6,056 bases of DNA from Chitinophagaceae bacterium. GTDB taxonomy: Bacteria; Bacteroidota; Bacteroidia; Chitinophagales; Chitinophagaceae. Within the stretch, counting starts at the first letter, position 1. Each line of letters starts with the position of its first letter. Positions 1 to 5,745 of this stretch are shown piece by piece. The position numbers and the translations under genes were made by a program. The DNA is taken from assembly GCA_947461645.1 (NCBI GenBank), contig CANHMN010000114.1, forward strand, positions 1-6,056. Reading direction: 5' to 3'. Below the pieces are notes generated by a model, which searched no databases, had not been told where the DNA came from, and saw nothing but the letters and a program-made list of their open reading frames with translations.

Positions 1-445
1 TAAGTCTTTGTGTGGCACCATAACCGGGAATCAAACCCAAATTTACTTCCGGCTGTCCGAACTTTGCATTTTCGCTGCATATTCTGAAGTGACAAGACAT
101 AGCCAATTCGCAACCACCTCCTAAAGCAAATCCATTCACCGCTGCAATTACTGGTTTAGGACAGTTTTCTATTTTAAAAAAAACATCCTGACCATTTTTT
201 GATAAAGCAACAGCATCTGATTTGGAGAGAGAGGAAAACTCAGTAATGTCTGCTCCTGCAACAAAAGCTTTGGTGCCTGCCCCTGTAATAATTACAGCTT
301 TAATGGTTGCGTCCTGATAAACCTCATTCATCACTTTGTCTAATTCCTGAAACACTGTTTTGTTCAGGGCATTCAGTTTGTCTGGTCGGTTAATGGTAAC
401 AGTTAGAATACCTTCTTCAAGTGAAGTGAGAATAGTTTCAAGCAT
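1..445 (-). CDS. Enoyl-CoA hydratase/isomerase family protein (crotonase fold), 3' part cut by window edge
   Basis: Family role: reversible hydration of a trans-2-enoyl-CoA to a 3-hydroxyacyl-CoA in fatty-acid or amino-acid degradation, in the cytoplasm. The window holds the ATG (443-445) and 148 codons; families of this type are usually about 255-265 residues, so just over half is visible. Seen: a start like MLETI, the INRPDKLNALN segment (19-28), the AGADI loop (63-67) that helps form the oxyanion hole, GGGCELA (109-115) and GQPEVNLGLIPG (130-141). Both catalytic glutamates of true hydratases are present (E113 and E133, 20 residues apart, as for E144/E164 of the rat mitochondrial enzyme), which favours hydratase over isomerase or decarboxylase relatives. 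It lies 10 nt after the stop of the B12-binding subunit gene on the same strand, so it is probably the third gene of the gltX operon. The exact substrate (short-chain enoyl-CoA, crotonyl-CoA, methylcrotonyl-type) cannot be told from this part. Confidence 0.93.
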   Translation of the reverse strand, partial: MLETILTSLEEGILTVTINRPDKLNALNKTVFQELDKVMNEVYQDATIKAVIITGAGTKAFVAGADITEFSSLSKSDAVALSKNGQDVFFKIENCPKPVIAAVNGFALGGGCELAMSCHFRICSENAKFGQPEVNLGLIPGYGATQRL

Positions 446-455
446 ATCAATTTAT

Positions 456-866
456 TTAGAAATTTCTTTTCTCTTTAACTTTTGCGCTGATGTAGTCTGC
501 GATTTCAGTAGTAGTTGTACCTGGAGCAAATAATTTTCCTACGCCTAATTCGTTCAGTTTTGCCATGTCTTCTTCAGGAATAATGCCACCTCCGGTGAGT
601 AATACATCATGCATATCCTTTTCTTTCATTAACGCAATAATCTTTGGAAATACGGTATTGTGTGCGCCACTTAATATGCTTACACCAATGGCATCAACAT
701 CCTCTTGTAATGCAGTATTTACAACCATTTCAGGCGTTTGTCTAAGTCCGGTATAAATCACTTCCATGCCGGCATCCCTCAACGAAGTTGCAATTACTTT
801 AGCTCCTCTATCGTGTCCGTCAAGCCCAACTTTGGCTACAAGTACCCTGACTGGTCTGTTGTTCAT
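456..866 (-). CDS. Stand-alone cobalamin-binding subunit, methylmalonyl-CoA mutase C-terminal type
   Basis: The 136-residue protein is a single B12-binding Rossmann-like domain. Visible signature: DxHxxG as D16-G-H18-D-R-G21 (the histidine is the lower axial ligand to cobalt in the base-off/His-on family), SxL as S63-I-L65, and GGG at 92-94. The start [18 protein letters not shown] closely resembles the C-terminal domain of methylmalonyl-CoA mutase rather than methionine synthase or a MerR regulator. Known for the family: the adenosylcobalamin-dependent mutase interconverts methylmalonyl-CoA and succinyl-CoA (or isobutyryl/butyryl-CoA in relatives), and in some lineages the B12 domain is a separate small subunit. 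Inferred: it partners a large catalytic subunit encoded elsewhere. Its ATG overlaps the gltX stop (ATGA), suggesting translational coupling, and an enoyl-CoA hydratase gene follows after 10 nt, fitting an acyl-CoA pathway. The length matches known separate small subunits, so it is not a broken full-length mutase. Confidence 0.93.
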   Translation of the reverse strand: MNNRPVRVLVAKVGLDGHDRGAKVIATSLRDAGMEVIYTGLRQTPEMVVNTALQEDVDAIGVSILSGAHNTVFPKIIALMKEKDMHDVLLTGGGIIPEEDMAKLNELGVGKLFAPGTTTTEIADYISAKVKEKRNF

Positions 867-2401
867 GGTGTTTCAATTTTTGGTATGGCTGAATGAATTC
901 TGTTGATGGTATTTTCTTTTCCAATGTGGAATGCGATATCAAACACAGCAGGTCCGAACTTTCCACCAACGAGCATGATGCGCATAGGCAATTGAAGTTC
1001 GCCGGGTTTGATTGCCATTTCAGTAGCAAGGTTTTTGAAGGTACTCTCAATTTCGCTTACATTCCAATCATTTAATTGTTGTAAATGCAAACAGTATTGT
1101 TCAAAAAACAATCGCTTTTGTTCGTTCCATTTTGGTTTCAGCGCATCAACATCAATGCTTTCAGGCGTACGGAAAAAGTAGGCTGACTGTTCAAAGAAAT
1201 CTGATACTAAGGTGCAACGCTCTTTAACAAGTTCAATCACTTGCTTTAGGTAATCCTCTTCAATTTGGCTTATGCCTTTAGAGGAAAGAACATTTTTAAC
1301 ACCATCAAACAATTGATCTGCTGAAGAATTTTTAATCCACTCATGGTTGAACCATTTGGCTTTTTCGTAATCGAATTTTGCTCCGCTTTTGTGTACTCTT
1401 TCAATAGAGAAATGTTGTACCAGTTCTTCCAATGAAAACAACTCCTGTTCCGTTCCGCTGTTCCAGCCGAGCATCGCGAGCAAATTCACAAATGCCTCTG
1501 GCAAAAATCCTTTCTCTTTAAAGCCTTCTGTGAATTCATTGTTTCTAGGGTCGGTCCAATTCATCGCAAATACAGGAAAACCATATTTAGCTCCGTCTCT
1601 TTTGCTGAGCTTACCGCTAGGTCCTAAAATCAACGGAAGATGTGCCCACTGAGGCATGTTATCAAGCCCAAAGAGGTATTTCCACAACAAAACGTGTACA
1701 GGAGCACTACTTAGCCATTCTTCACCACGAAAAGCATGGGTTATTTTCATGAGGTAATCATCTACCACCACAGCCAAATGATAGGTTGGCATTCCATCAG
1801 CCTTCAATAAAACTTTGTCATCAACTACATTTGAATCAAACGAAACTTCTTCATGAATCATATCAACAAAAGAAATGGTTTCGTTCTCAGGCATTTTGAT
1901 TCTTACCACATAGGGGGTTCCTGATTGCAGTAGATTGTTTACTTCATCAGGTGAAAGTGTCAATGAGTTTTTCATTGACTTGCGTATCGTTGCATCGTAT
2001 TGAGGAGAGGGATTACTTTCCGTTTTGAAAGCAATTCTCATTTTTTCGAGTTCCTCTGTTGTATCAAATGCATAATAAGCGTGGCCCTTGGAGATGAGTT
2101 CTTCCGCATATTTCTTATAAGTAACTTTTCGCTCACTTTGTCGATAGGGGCCATAATTGCCACCATGCTTTGGACTTTCATCCGGCTCGAGTCCACACCA
2201 GGCAAGACAGTCGTAAATGTATTGCTCAGCACCTTCCACAAAACGCGTTTGATCGGTATCTTCAATTCTGAGTATAAACTCACCACCATTTTTTTTAGCA
2301 AACAGATAATTGTAGAGCACTGTTCTTACACCACCAAGGTGTAGTCCTCCCGTTGGACTGGGCGCAAATCTTACACGCACTTTTCTTTGACTGATAGACA
2401 T
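863..2401 (-). CDS. gltX: Glutamyl-tRNA synthetase (class I, GluRS)
   Basis: Charges tRNA-Glu with glutamate in the cytoplasm; essential for translation. With the ATG at 2399-2401 it is 512 residues, in the normal range. Seen: the class I nucleotide-binding signature [13 protein letters not shown] near the N-terminus, with HLGG (21-24) as the HIGH motif; the GluRS-typical stretch [18 protein letters not shown] and RGEEWLSS (about 200-232); and KLSKR (264-268) followed by DG as the KMSKS motif. After this comes an extra segment ([12 protein letters not shown]... up to [16 protein letters not shown]) that I associate with Bacteroidota GluRS. The last ~150 residues are the helical anticodon-binding region. 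A TTG two codons upstream (2405-2407) is also in frame, but ATG is preferred, since [16 protein letters not shown] fits the family and neither start has a Shine-Dalgarno sequence. Its stop TGA overlaps the next gene's ATG. A promoter lies about 40 nt upstream. Confidence 0.97.
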   Translation of the reverse strand: MSISQRKVRVRFAPSPTGGLHLGGVRTVLYNYLFAKKNGGEFILRIEDTDQTRFVEGAEQYIYDCLAWCGLEPDESPKHGGNYGPYRQSERKVTYKKYAEELISKGHAYYAFDTTEELEKMRIAFKTESNPSPQYDATIRKSMKNSLTLSPDEVNNLLQSGTPYVVRIKMPENETISFVDMIHEEVSFDSNVVDDKVLLKADGMPTYHLAVVVDDYLMKITHAFRGEEWLSSAPVHVLLWKYLFGLDNMPQWAHLPLILGPSGKLSKRDGAKYGFPVFAMNWTDPRNNEFTEGFKEKGFLPEAFVNLLAMLGWNSGTEQELFSLEELVQHFSIERVHKSGAKFDYEKAKWFNHEWIKNSSADQLFDGVKNVLSSKGISQIEEDYLKQVIELVKERCTLVSDFFEQSAYFFRTPESIDVDALKPKWNEQKRLFFEQYCLHLQQLNDWNVSEIESTFKNLATEMAIKPGELQLPMRIMLVGGKFGPAVFDIAFHIGKENTINRIHSAIPKIETP

Positions 2402-2410
2402 ATTCAATTG

Positions 2411-2433
2411 GAGAACATGTTTTATATGTTCTT
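2411..2433 (-). promoter_or_regulatory. Inverted repeat (hairpin) in the gltX leader
   Basis: On the minus strand AGAACAT (2432-2426) and ATGTTCT (2418-2412) form a perfect 7-bp stem with a 7-nt A-rich loop. It begins within a few bases of the transcription start predicted from the TATCTTTG box and ends about 10 nt before the ATG. It has no T-tract, so it is not a terminator. It could be a 5'-end stabilising stem, part of a leader control element, or an operator in DNA form. Only the symmetry is seen; the role is inference. Confidence 0.4.
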
Positions 2434-2439
2434 GCGCTG

Positions 2440-2469
2440 CAAAGATAAGATTAGTGCCTCTTTTTCAAG
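2440..2469 (-). promoter_or_regulatory. Bacteroidota-type promoter for the gltX operon
   Basis: Reading leftward, CTTG (2469-2466) is followed after 18 nt by TATCTTTG (2447-2440), a perfect match to the Bacteroidota -7 consensus TAnnTTTG with a near-consensus -33 element. Transcription would begin around 2433-2435, giving a leader of about 32-34 nt before the gltX ATG. It implies that gltX and the two genes after it have their own promoter and do not depend on readthrough from deoD. Confidence 0.6.
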
Positions 2470-2480
2470 CAAAAAGGCGC
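2454..2480. repeat. Imperfect inverted repeat overlapping the gltX -33 element
   Basis: The arms are 2454-2465 (GTGCCTCTTTTT) and 2471-2480 (AAAAAGGCGC), pairing over about 10 bp with one bulged C, a G-T pair and a short loop. The -33 CTTG of the gltX promoter lies in the loop. On neither strand is it followed by a T-run, so it is a poor intrinsic terminator for deoD, although it is the only sizeable hairpin between deoD and gltX. It may be a regulatory site, a weak transcript end or chance. Confidence 0.3.
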
Positions 2481-2545
2481 TATTAAAAGAGCTGTCAACG
2501 GAGAAGATGTTTCAGCAGTATTTAGAGGTGGATGAGCAAAGCCAA

Positions 2546-3265
2546 TTAAATTGCTTTTTGTATTTCAAGTGCAGATTCTAAAGCCAGATTCATCATTGGT
2601 ATCAATGATTTTTCCCTTGCATCAGGAGATATTTGATCACCTGTAGGAATGACATCAGAAATAGTAAGAAGGGTAGCTGCTGTTTTACCCAAATGTCTTG
2701 CATTACTGAACAAGGAGAAAGCCTCCATTTCAACAGCAAGGCAGTTATGCTCCAATGCAATGGGCGGCGTTCCGGGCGTACTTCTGTAAAAAACATCGCT
2801 AGAATGCACATTACAGCTATTTACATCAAGTGCTAAGCTTTTTGCGGTTTGATTGATGATATCATGAGCAACTCCTTGATGTAGAATTCCTTCTTCTTCA
2901 AATCCAAAGGCACATTTGGCGTAAGTAGATTCGCTGTAAGCTACAGCTGTATTGATTAAATCGTATACTTTAAGTTCAGGAGTGTAAGCGCCGGCTGTTC
3001 CAATTCTGATGATGCAATTCACATCATACTCGTTGAACAATTCATAAGAATAAATGCCAATTGACGGACAACCCATTCCGCTCGCACCAATGGTTATTTC
3101 CATGCCTTTATAGTTGCCTGTATAATAAAAAACATTTCTGGTTTGACTTACTAGTTTTGCGTCAGATAAAAAGTGGTCTGAAATGTATTTGGCCCTTAAT
3201 GGATCGCCTGGCATTAATACTATAGGAGCAATGTCTCCGGCTTTGGCACTGATGTGTAAACTCAT
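2546..3265 (-). CDS. deoD: Purine nucleoside phosphorylase, DeoD type (hexameric PNP)
   Basis: Cleaves purine (deoxy)ribonucleosides with phosphate to free base and (deoxy)ribose-1-phosphate: cytoplasmic purine salvage. The 239 residues match E. coli DeoD in length, and the active-site residues fall at identical numbers: H4 (reaches into the neighbouring subunit's site), G20, R24, R43 and R87 (phosphate binding), F159, E179-M180-E181 (ribose binding), S203-D204 (purine N7 contact; catalytic acid D204) and R217. Motifs seen are VLMPGDPLRAK (16-26), IIRIGTAGA (85-93) and AVEMEAF. Position 90 is Thr where E. coli has Ser, a mild change in the phosphate pocket. The full catalytic set marks it as an active adenosine-accepting DeoD-type enzyme rather than the trimeric (inosine/guanosine) family. 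It stands alone between a terminator upstream and the gltX promoter downstream. No Shine-Dalgarno sequence is visible, and only a degraded -7 box (TATTTTCG, 3294-3287) precedes it. Confidence 0.97.
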   Translation of the reverse strand: MSLHISAKAGDIAPIVLMPGDPLRAKYISDHFLSDAKLVSQTRNVFYYTGNYKGMEITIGASGMGCPSIGIYSYELFNEYDVNCIIRIGTAGAYTPELKVYDLINTAVAYSESTYAKCAFGFEEEGILHQGVAHDIINQTAKSLALDVNSCNVHSSDVFYRSTPGTPPIALEHNCLAVEMEAFSLFSNARHLGKTAATLLTISDVIPTGDQISPDAREKSLIPMMNLALESALEIQKAI

Positions 3266-3297
3266 GGGTGATAAATTTAGAGCCTGCGAAAATACAC

Positions 3298-3332
3298 AAA
3301 AAAAATGAGCTGCGATAATTATACCGCAGCTC
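3298..3332 (-). terminator. Rho-independent terminator after the lipoprotein gene
   Basis: GAGCTGCG (3332-3325 read leftward) and CGCAGCTC (3314-3307) make a perfect 8-bp stem with a 10-nt AT-rich loop; on the minus strand this is followed by CA and then eight T residues (3305-3298, with one A between stem and tract). It starts 21 nt after the lipoprotein stop codon and ends 32 nt before the deoD start, so it separates the two transcription units. The opposite strand has no T-run after the stem, so it works in one direction only. Confidence 0.85.
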
Positions 3333-3353
3333 TGTTATAAAGGTGTTGTTTAG

Positions 3354-4193
3354 TTATGGTAAGGTGATGGTTCTTGGTGTATTACCATCTATTGAAATCG
3401 TTGCGATATTATCGCAATTGCCATTACCGAAACTTACCGTGGCTGTATGATTAGCTGATATGTACCTAACACTTCCCATGTCTATCCATGAGCATGCAAC
3501 TTGCTTTCGAATGGCTTCAATGATTTCTGATGCCCTGCTTTCACCTGCAGCATTGGTAACCGATCCCGAACCAGTGATAATATAGGTATCATCATCGTGT
3601 CTAGGTGTAGACAAACCCATGGTTTGAGTAATTGTTTTATCGCTGTTGATGGTCCAGAAATTTCCGCTTGGTGCAGTAATTTTTACATTGTTTACAGTTC
3701 TTCTCCAGCTTTTGCTGCCCGGTGAATTGGAAATGTTTTCCCAAACGATTGAGCCACCTTCTTTTTTGTAACCATTTACTTTATAGTTTTCAAAAGTAAC
3801 GGTAGCCGTACTTCCCAATCTTCTGATAGAATCTGTCAAAGTGATACGAATAATACCGCTTCTAACAATACCGCTGGTGCTTCTGCAACTGTCGCCAAAG
3901 TTGATGGTAATCCATTTTTGTGGGAAACTTCCGGTTACAGTAACCACAGCACAAGAGGGGAGATAGTTGTCTGCACCATATTCCCTATTGCCTGATAGTC
4001 CAAGGCTGTCGGTAGCAGAAGTAAGAATGTTGTTTACGTCTTCAGTTAAACTTTCACCTGTTGCCTCTTTTCCTGCAAGGTCAAAGGTGGTTTCCATTTC
4101 TTGAGCGTTGGAAGCAATTTTTTTGCAGGAACTGTGCGTAAAAATTACCACACAACAGAAGATTGCGATAGCTACTTTGGATATTATTTTCAT
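3354..4193 (-). CDS. Hypothetical lipoprotein with two similar two-cysteine beta modules
   Basis: No function recognised. With the ATG at 4191-4193 the protein has 279 residues and starts with a clean lipoprotein signal: MKIISK, a hydrophobic stretch (7-18) and a relaxed lipobox THSSC with the acylated cysteine at 23. A GTG ten codons upstream (4223) is open but would put a charged extension before the signal and start upstream of the predicted transcription start, so it is rejected. The residues after Cys23 are KKIAS rather than acidic, so the known Bacteroidota surface-export signal is not evident; a periplasm-facing lipoprotein is more likely. The mature part is Ser/Thr/Gly-rich and looks beta-stranded. 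Two segments resemble each other: C81 to C103 (ending ITINFGDSC) and C234 to C260 (ending ATVSFGNGNC), each a cysteine, about 21-25 residues, then FG-x-x-(x)-C. The protein ends in ISIDGNTPRTITLP. I recall similar C-terminal patterns in uncharacterised Bacteroidota lipoproteins. Monocistronic: own promoter, strong terminator. Confidence 0.82.
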   Translation of the reverse strand: MKIISKVAIAIFCCVVIFTHSSCKKIASNAQEMETTFDLAGKEATGESLTEDVNNILTSATDSLGLSGNREYGADNYLPSCAVVTVTGSFPQKWITINFGDSCRSTSGIVRSGIIRITLTDSIRRLGSTATVTFENYKVNGYKKEGGSIVWENISNSPGSKSWRRTVNNVKITAPSGNFWTINSDKTITQTMGLSTPRHDDDTYIITGSGSVTNAAGESRASEIIEAIRKQVACSWIDMGSVRYISANHTATVSFGNGNCDNIATISIDGNTPRTITLP

Positions 4194-4223
4194 AAAATTA
4201 AATTTTGAGCCGTTACGACGCAC

Positions 4224-4254
4224 TAAAGGTATTGAAGTTTAAATTTGTATCAAA
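4224..4254 (-). promoter_or_regulatory. Bacteroidota-type promoter for the lipoprotein gene
   Basis: Reading leftward, TTTG (4254-4251), a 19-nt spacer, then TACCTTTA (4231-4224): a full -33 element and a -7 box with seven of eight positions (last base A instead of G). The start of transcription would be near 4217-4219, giving a leader of about 25 nt before the ATG at 4193. This also supports the 4193 start over the GTG at 4223. Confidence 0.5.
4240..4247 (+). promoter_or_regulatory. -7 box of the deacetylase operon promoter
   Basis: TAAATTTG is a perfect TAnnTTTG match 10 nt before the deacetylase ATG. No good TTG/TTTG lies at the usual 19-21 nt upstream; the nearest TTTTG (4203-4207) is too far (32 nt). 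If used, transcription would start around 4252-4254, leaving only about 4-6 nt of leader, so the message would be almost leaderless. Confidence 0.4.
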
Positions 4255-4256
4255 TT
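4242..4256. repeat. 15-bp inverted repeat between divergent genes (possible operator)
   Basis: AATTTG-TAT-CAAATT is a perfect 6-bp inverted repeat with a 3-nt centre. The left arm contains the end of the rightward -7 box and the right arm contains the leftward -33 box, so a protein bound here could affect both promoters. Part of the symmetry follows simply from having TTTG on both strands, so an operator role is inference. Confidence 0.35.
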
Positions 4257-4257
4257 A

Positions 4258-4926
4258 ATGTCATTGTTATATTTCGTTAAAACTCCCTTTTGGCTGAAAA
4301 TCCTTTATCCTAAAGCCATTTGGGATATACCATCACCCAATGAAAAAGTCCTATACCTCACTTTCGATGATGGACCACATCCTGAATGCACAACTTTTGT
4401 GCTAGATCAATTAAAAAAATACGAAGCTGAGGCCACTTTTTTTTGCATAGGGAAAAATGTTGATGCGCATTTTGATGTTTACAAACGAATTATAGATGAA
4501 GGACATGCGGTTGCAAACCATACCAACAATCATTTAAATGGCTGGAAAGCTAAGGATGAGGAGTATTTGCTGGACATCCGAAAAGCGATGAACATCATCG
4601 ACAGCAAATTGTTTCGTCCGCCGTATGGAAGAATCACCCGATTTCAAATGTCACAATTGCTAAAACCCGCCTACAGGCTTTACCCAATTATGTGGTCTGT
4701 TTTGAGTGGTGATTTCGATAAAGACATCACTCCGGAAAAATGTGCTTCCAATGTTATACTAAAAGCACATTCTGGAGACATAGTTGTATTTCACGATAGC
4801 GAAAAAGCCCGAGAGAGACTGGAATATGCACTGCCTAAAGTTTTAGCCCATTTTAGTAATCAAGGGTTTGTCTTTAAGAAAATTACAACCGAATTGTTGA
4901 AAGGATATCCGTATTTTTCAAAATAG
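4258..4926 (+). CDS. Polysaccharide deacetylase, NodB homology (carbohydrate esterase family 4)
   Basis: Metal-dependent removal of N- or O-acetyl groups from a glycan; in this family substrates include peptidoglycan, chitin-like oligomers and exopolysaccharide. The 222 residues are almost only the catalytic domain. CE4 motifs in order: TFDDGP with D37 (base) and D38 (metal); HTNNH with H88 and H92 (metal); RPPYG at 120-124; W146 with a downstream GDFD (151-154); and IVVFHD with H179. All catalytic residues are present. There is no signal peptide: the N-terminus (FVKTPFWLKILYPKAIWDIP) is hydrophobic/aromatic but short and not cleavable-looking, so the enzyme may be cytoplasmic or membrane-associated. 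Other starts are not available upstream, and the ATG lies directly behind a -7 box. It leads a probable operon with the TatD gene (11-nt gap) and murF, which suggests, but does not prove, a role in envelope glycan processing. The exact substrate is unknown. Confidence 0.92.
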   Translation: MSLLYFVKTPFWLKILYPKAIWDIPSPNEKVLYLTFDDGPHPECTTFVLDQLKKYEAEATFFCIGKNVDAHFDVYKRIIDEGHAVANHTNNHLNGWKAKDEEYLLDIRKAMNIIDSKLFRPPYGRITRFQMSQLLKPAYRLYPIMWSVLSGDFDKDITPEKCASNVILKAHSGDIVVFHDSEKARERLEYALPKVLAHFSNQGFVFKKITTELLKGYPYFSK

Positions 4927-4937
4927 ATTATCATAAA

Positions 4938-5726
4938 ATGTTTATAGATACCCATTGTCATCTTTACTTGAATGAGTTTTCCTCCGACCTTGGCGATGTT
5001 ATCTCGTCAGCAGAACGATTGAATGTTAAGTCTATTTACCTGCCTGCCATCAATAGCGAAACGCATATTGATTTGATTGAGCTGGAGCGCAAATTTCCTC
5101 AACAGTGTTTTGCTATGATGGGACTTCATCCTTGTTATGTAAAAGAAGATTATCGTAAAGAATTGGATCTCGTATATGAATGGCTCAACAAAAGACCTTT
5201 TGCGGCCATTGGCGAATGTGGATTGGATTTTTACTGGGACAAAACTTTTGTGAAGGAGCAATACCTTGTTCTTGAACAACAAATTGAATGGGCTTTGCAA
5301 TTCAACAGGCCAATAGTGTTGCACACAAGAAATGCTACCCAGGAAACTATTGATGTGATTGCTGCGCATCGTTCCGAAAAACTAAAAGGCCTCTTTCATT
5401 GTTTTGGCGGCTCAATTCATGAAGCACAACAAATCATTGAACTTGGGTTTTCATTAGGAATCGGAGGAGTGGTAACCTATAAAAACGCAGGCCTTGATTT
5501 GGTGTTGAAGGAAATTGACTTGAAGCACATTGTTTTAGAAACGGATGCGCCTTATCTTTCTCCTGTTCCTTATCGCGGAAAAAGAAATGAACCGGCTTTT
5601 TTGTATCAGGTTGCTGAGAAAATCGCTCAAATAAAATCTTGCAATTTGGAAGAGGTTGCAAAAATTACTTCTGCGAATGCGATGGAAATATTTGGTGAAT
5701 ATCAATTCAATCTTTTACATTCATAA
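4938..5726 (+). CDS. TatD family metal-dependent hydrolase (putative 3'-5' deoxyribonuclease)
   Basis: Amidohydrolase-fold TIM barrel of 262 residues, the normal length for the YcfH/TatD group. The metal-site residues are all in place: DTHCHL with H6 and H8, E93 in IGECGLDFY, H129 in VLHTR, H154 in LFHCFGG, and D203 in ETDAPYL. GLHP (62-65) is the further family motif. Characterised members are cytoplasmic, Mg-dependent 3'-5' exonucleases linked to DNA repair, RNA or D-aminoacyl-tRNA processing in different organisms; despite the name they are not part of Tat export. The assigned activity here is therefore family-level. The gene begins 11 nt after the deacetylase stop and ends 19 nt before murF, with no terminator or promoter seen between them, so cotranscription is likely. 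No Shine-Dalgarno sequence; the start at MFIDTHCH is the standard one for the family. Confidence 0.95.
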   Translation: MFIDTHCHLYLNEFSSDLGDVISSAERLNVKSIYLPAINSETHIDLIELERKFPQQCFAMMGLHPCYVKEDYRKELDLVYEWLNKRPFAAIGECGLDFYWDKTFVKEQYLVLEQQIEWALQFNRPIVLHTRNATQETIDVIAAHRSEKLKGLFHCFGGSIHEAQQIIELGFSLGIGGVVTYKNAGLDLVLKEIDLKHIVLETDAPYLSPVPYRGKRNEPAFLYQVAEKIAQIKSCNLEEVAKITSANAMEIFGEYQFNLLHS

Positions 5727-5745
5727 CCAACTAATGAAATAAAGA

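Noticed and set aside
2402..2407. TTG start for gltX two codons upstream of the ATG
   Set aside because: Possible in principle, but it adds only Met-Asn and has no ribosome-binding sequence; the ATG is the simpler choice.
2534..2557. AGCAA ... TTGCTTTTT near the deoD stop as a terminator
   Set aside because: Only a 5-bp stem with a large loop, on the + strand where no gene reads toward it, and it overlaps deoD codons.
2387..2581. Open frame of 64 codons on the + strand across the deoD-gltX gap
   Set aside because: It overlaps the start of gltX and the end of deoD antisense, has no recognisable motif or start signal, and covers the gltX promoter boxes; best explained as chance.
3287..3294. 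TATTTTCG on the minus strand as a deoD promoter -7 box
   Set aside because: One mismatch to TAnnTTTG and no TTG-type -33 element at the right distance (that region is the terminator stem). It may be a weak promoter, but the evidence is too thin to list.
4194..4223. GTG start giving the lipoprotein ten extra N-terminal residues
   Set aside because: It would put a charged stretch before an otherwise standard lipoprotein signal and begins upstream of the predicted transcription start; the ATG at 4193 is preferred.
5007..5661. Minus-strand open frames of 75-120 codons inside the TatD gene
   Set aside because: Antisense to a gene with full family motifs; no motif or start signal of their own.
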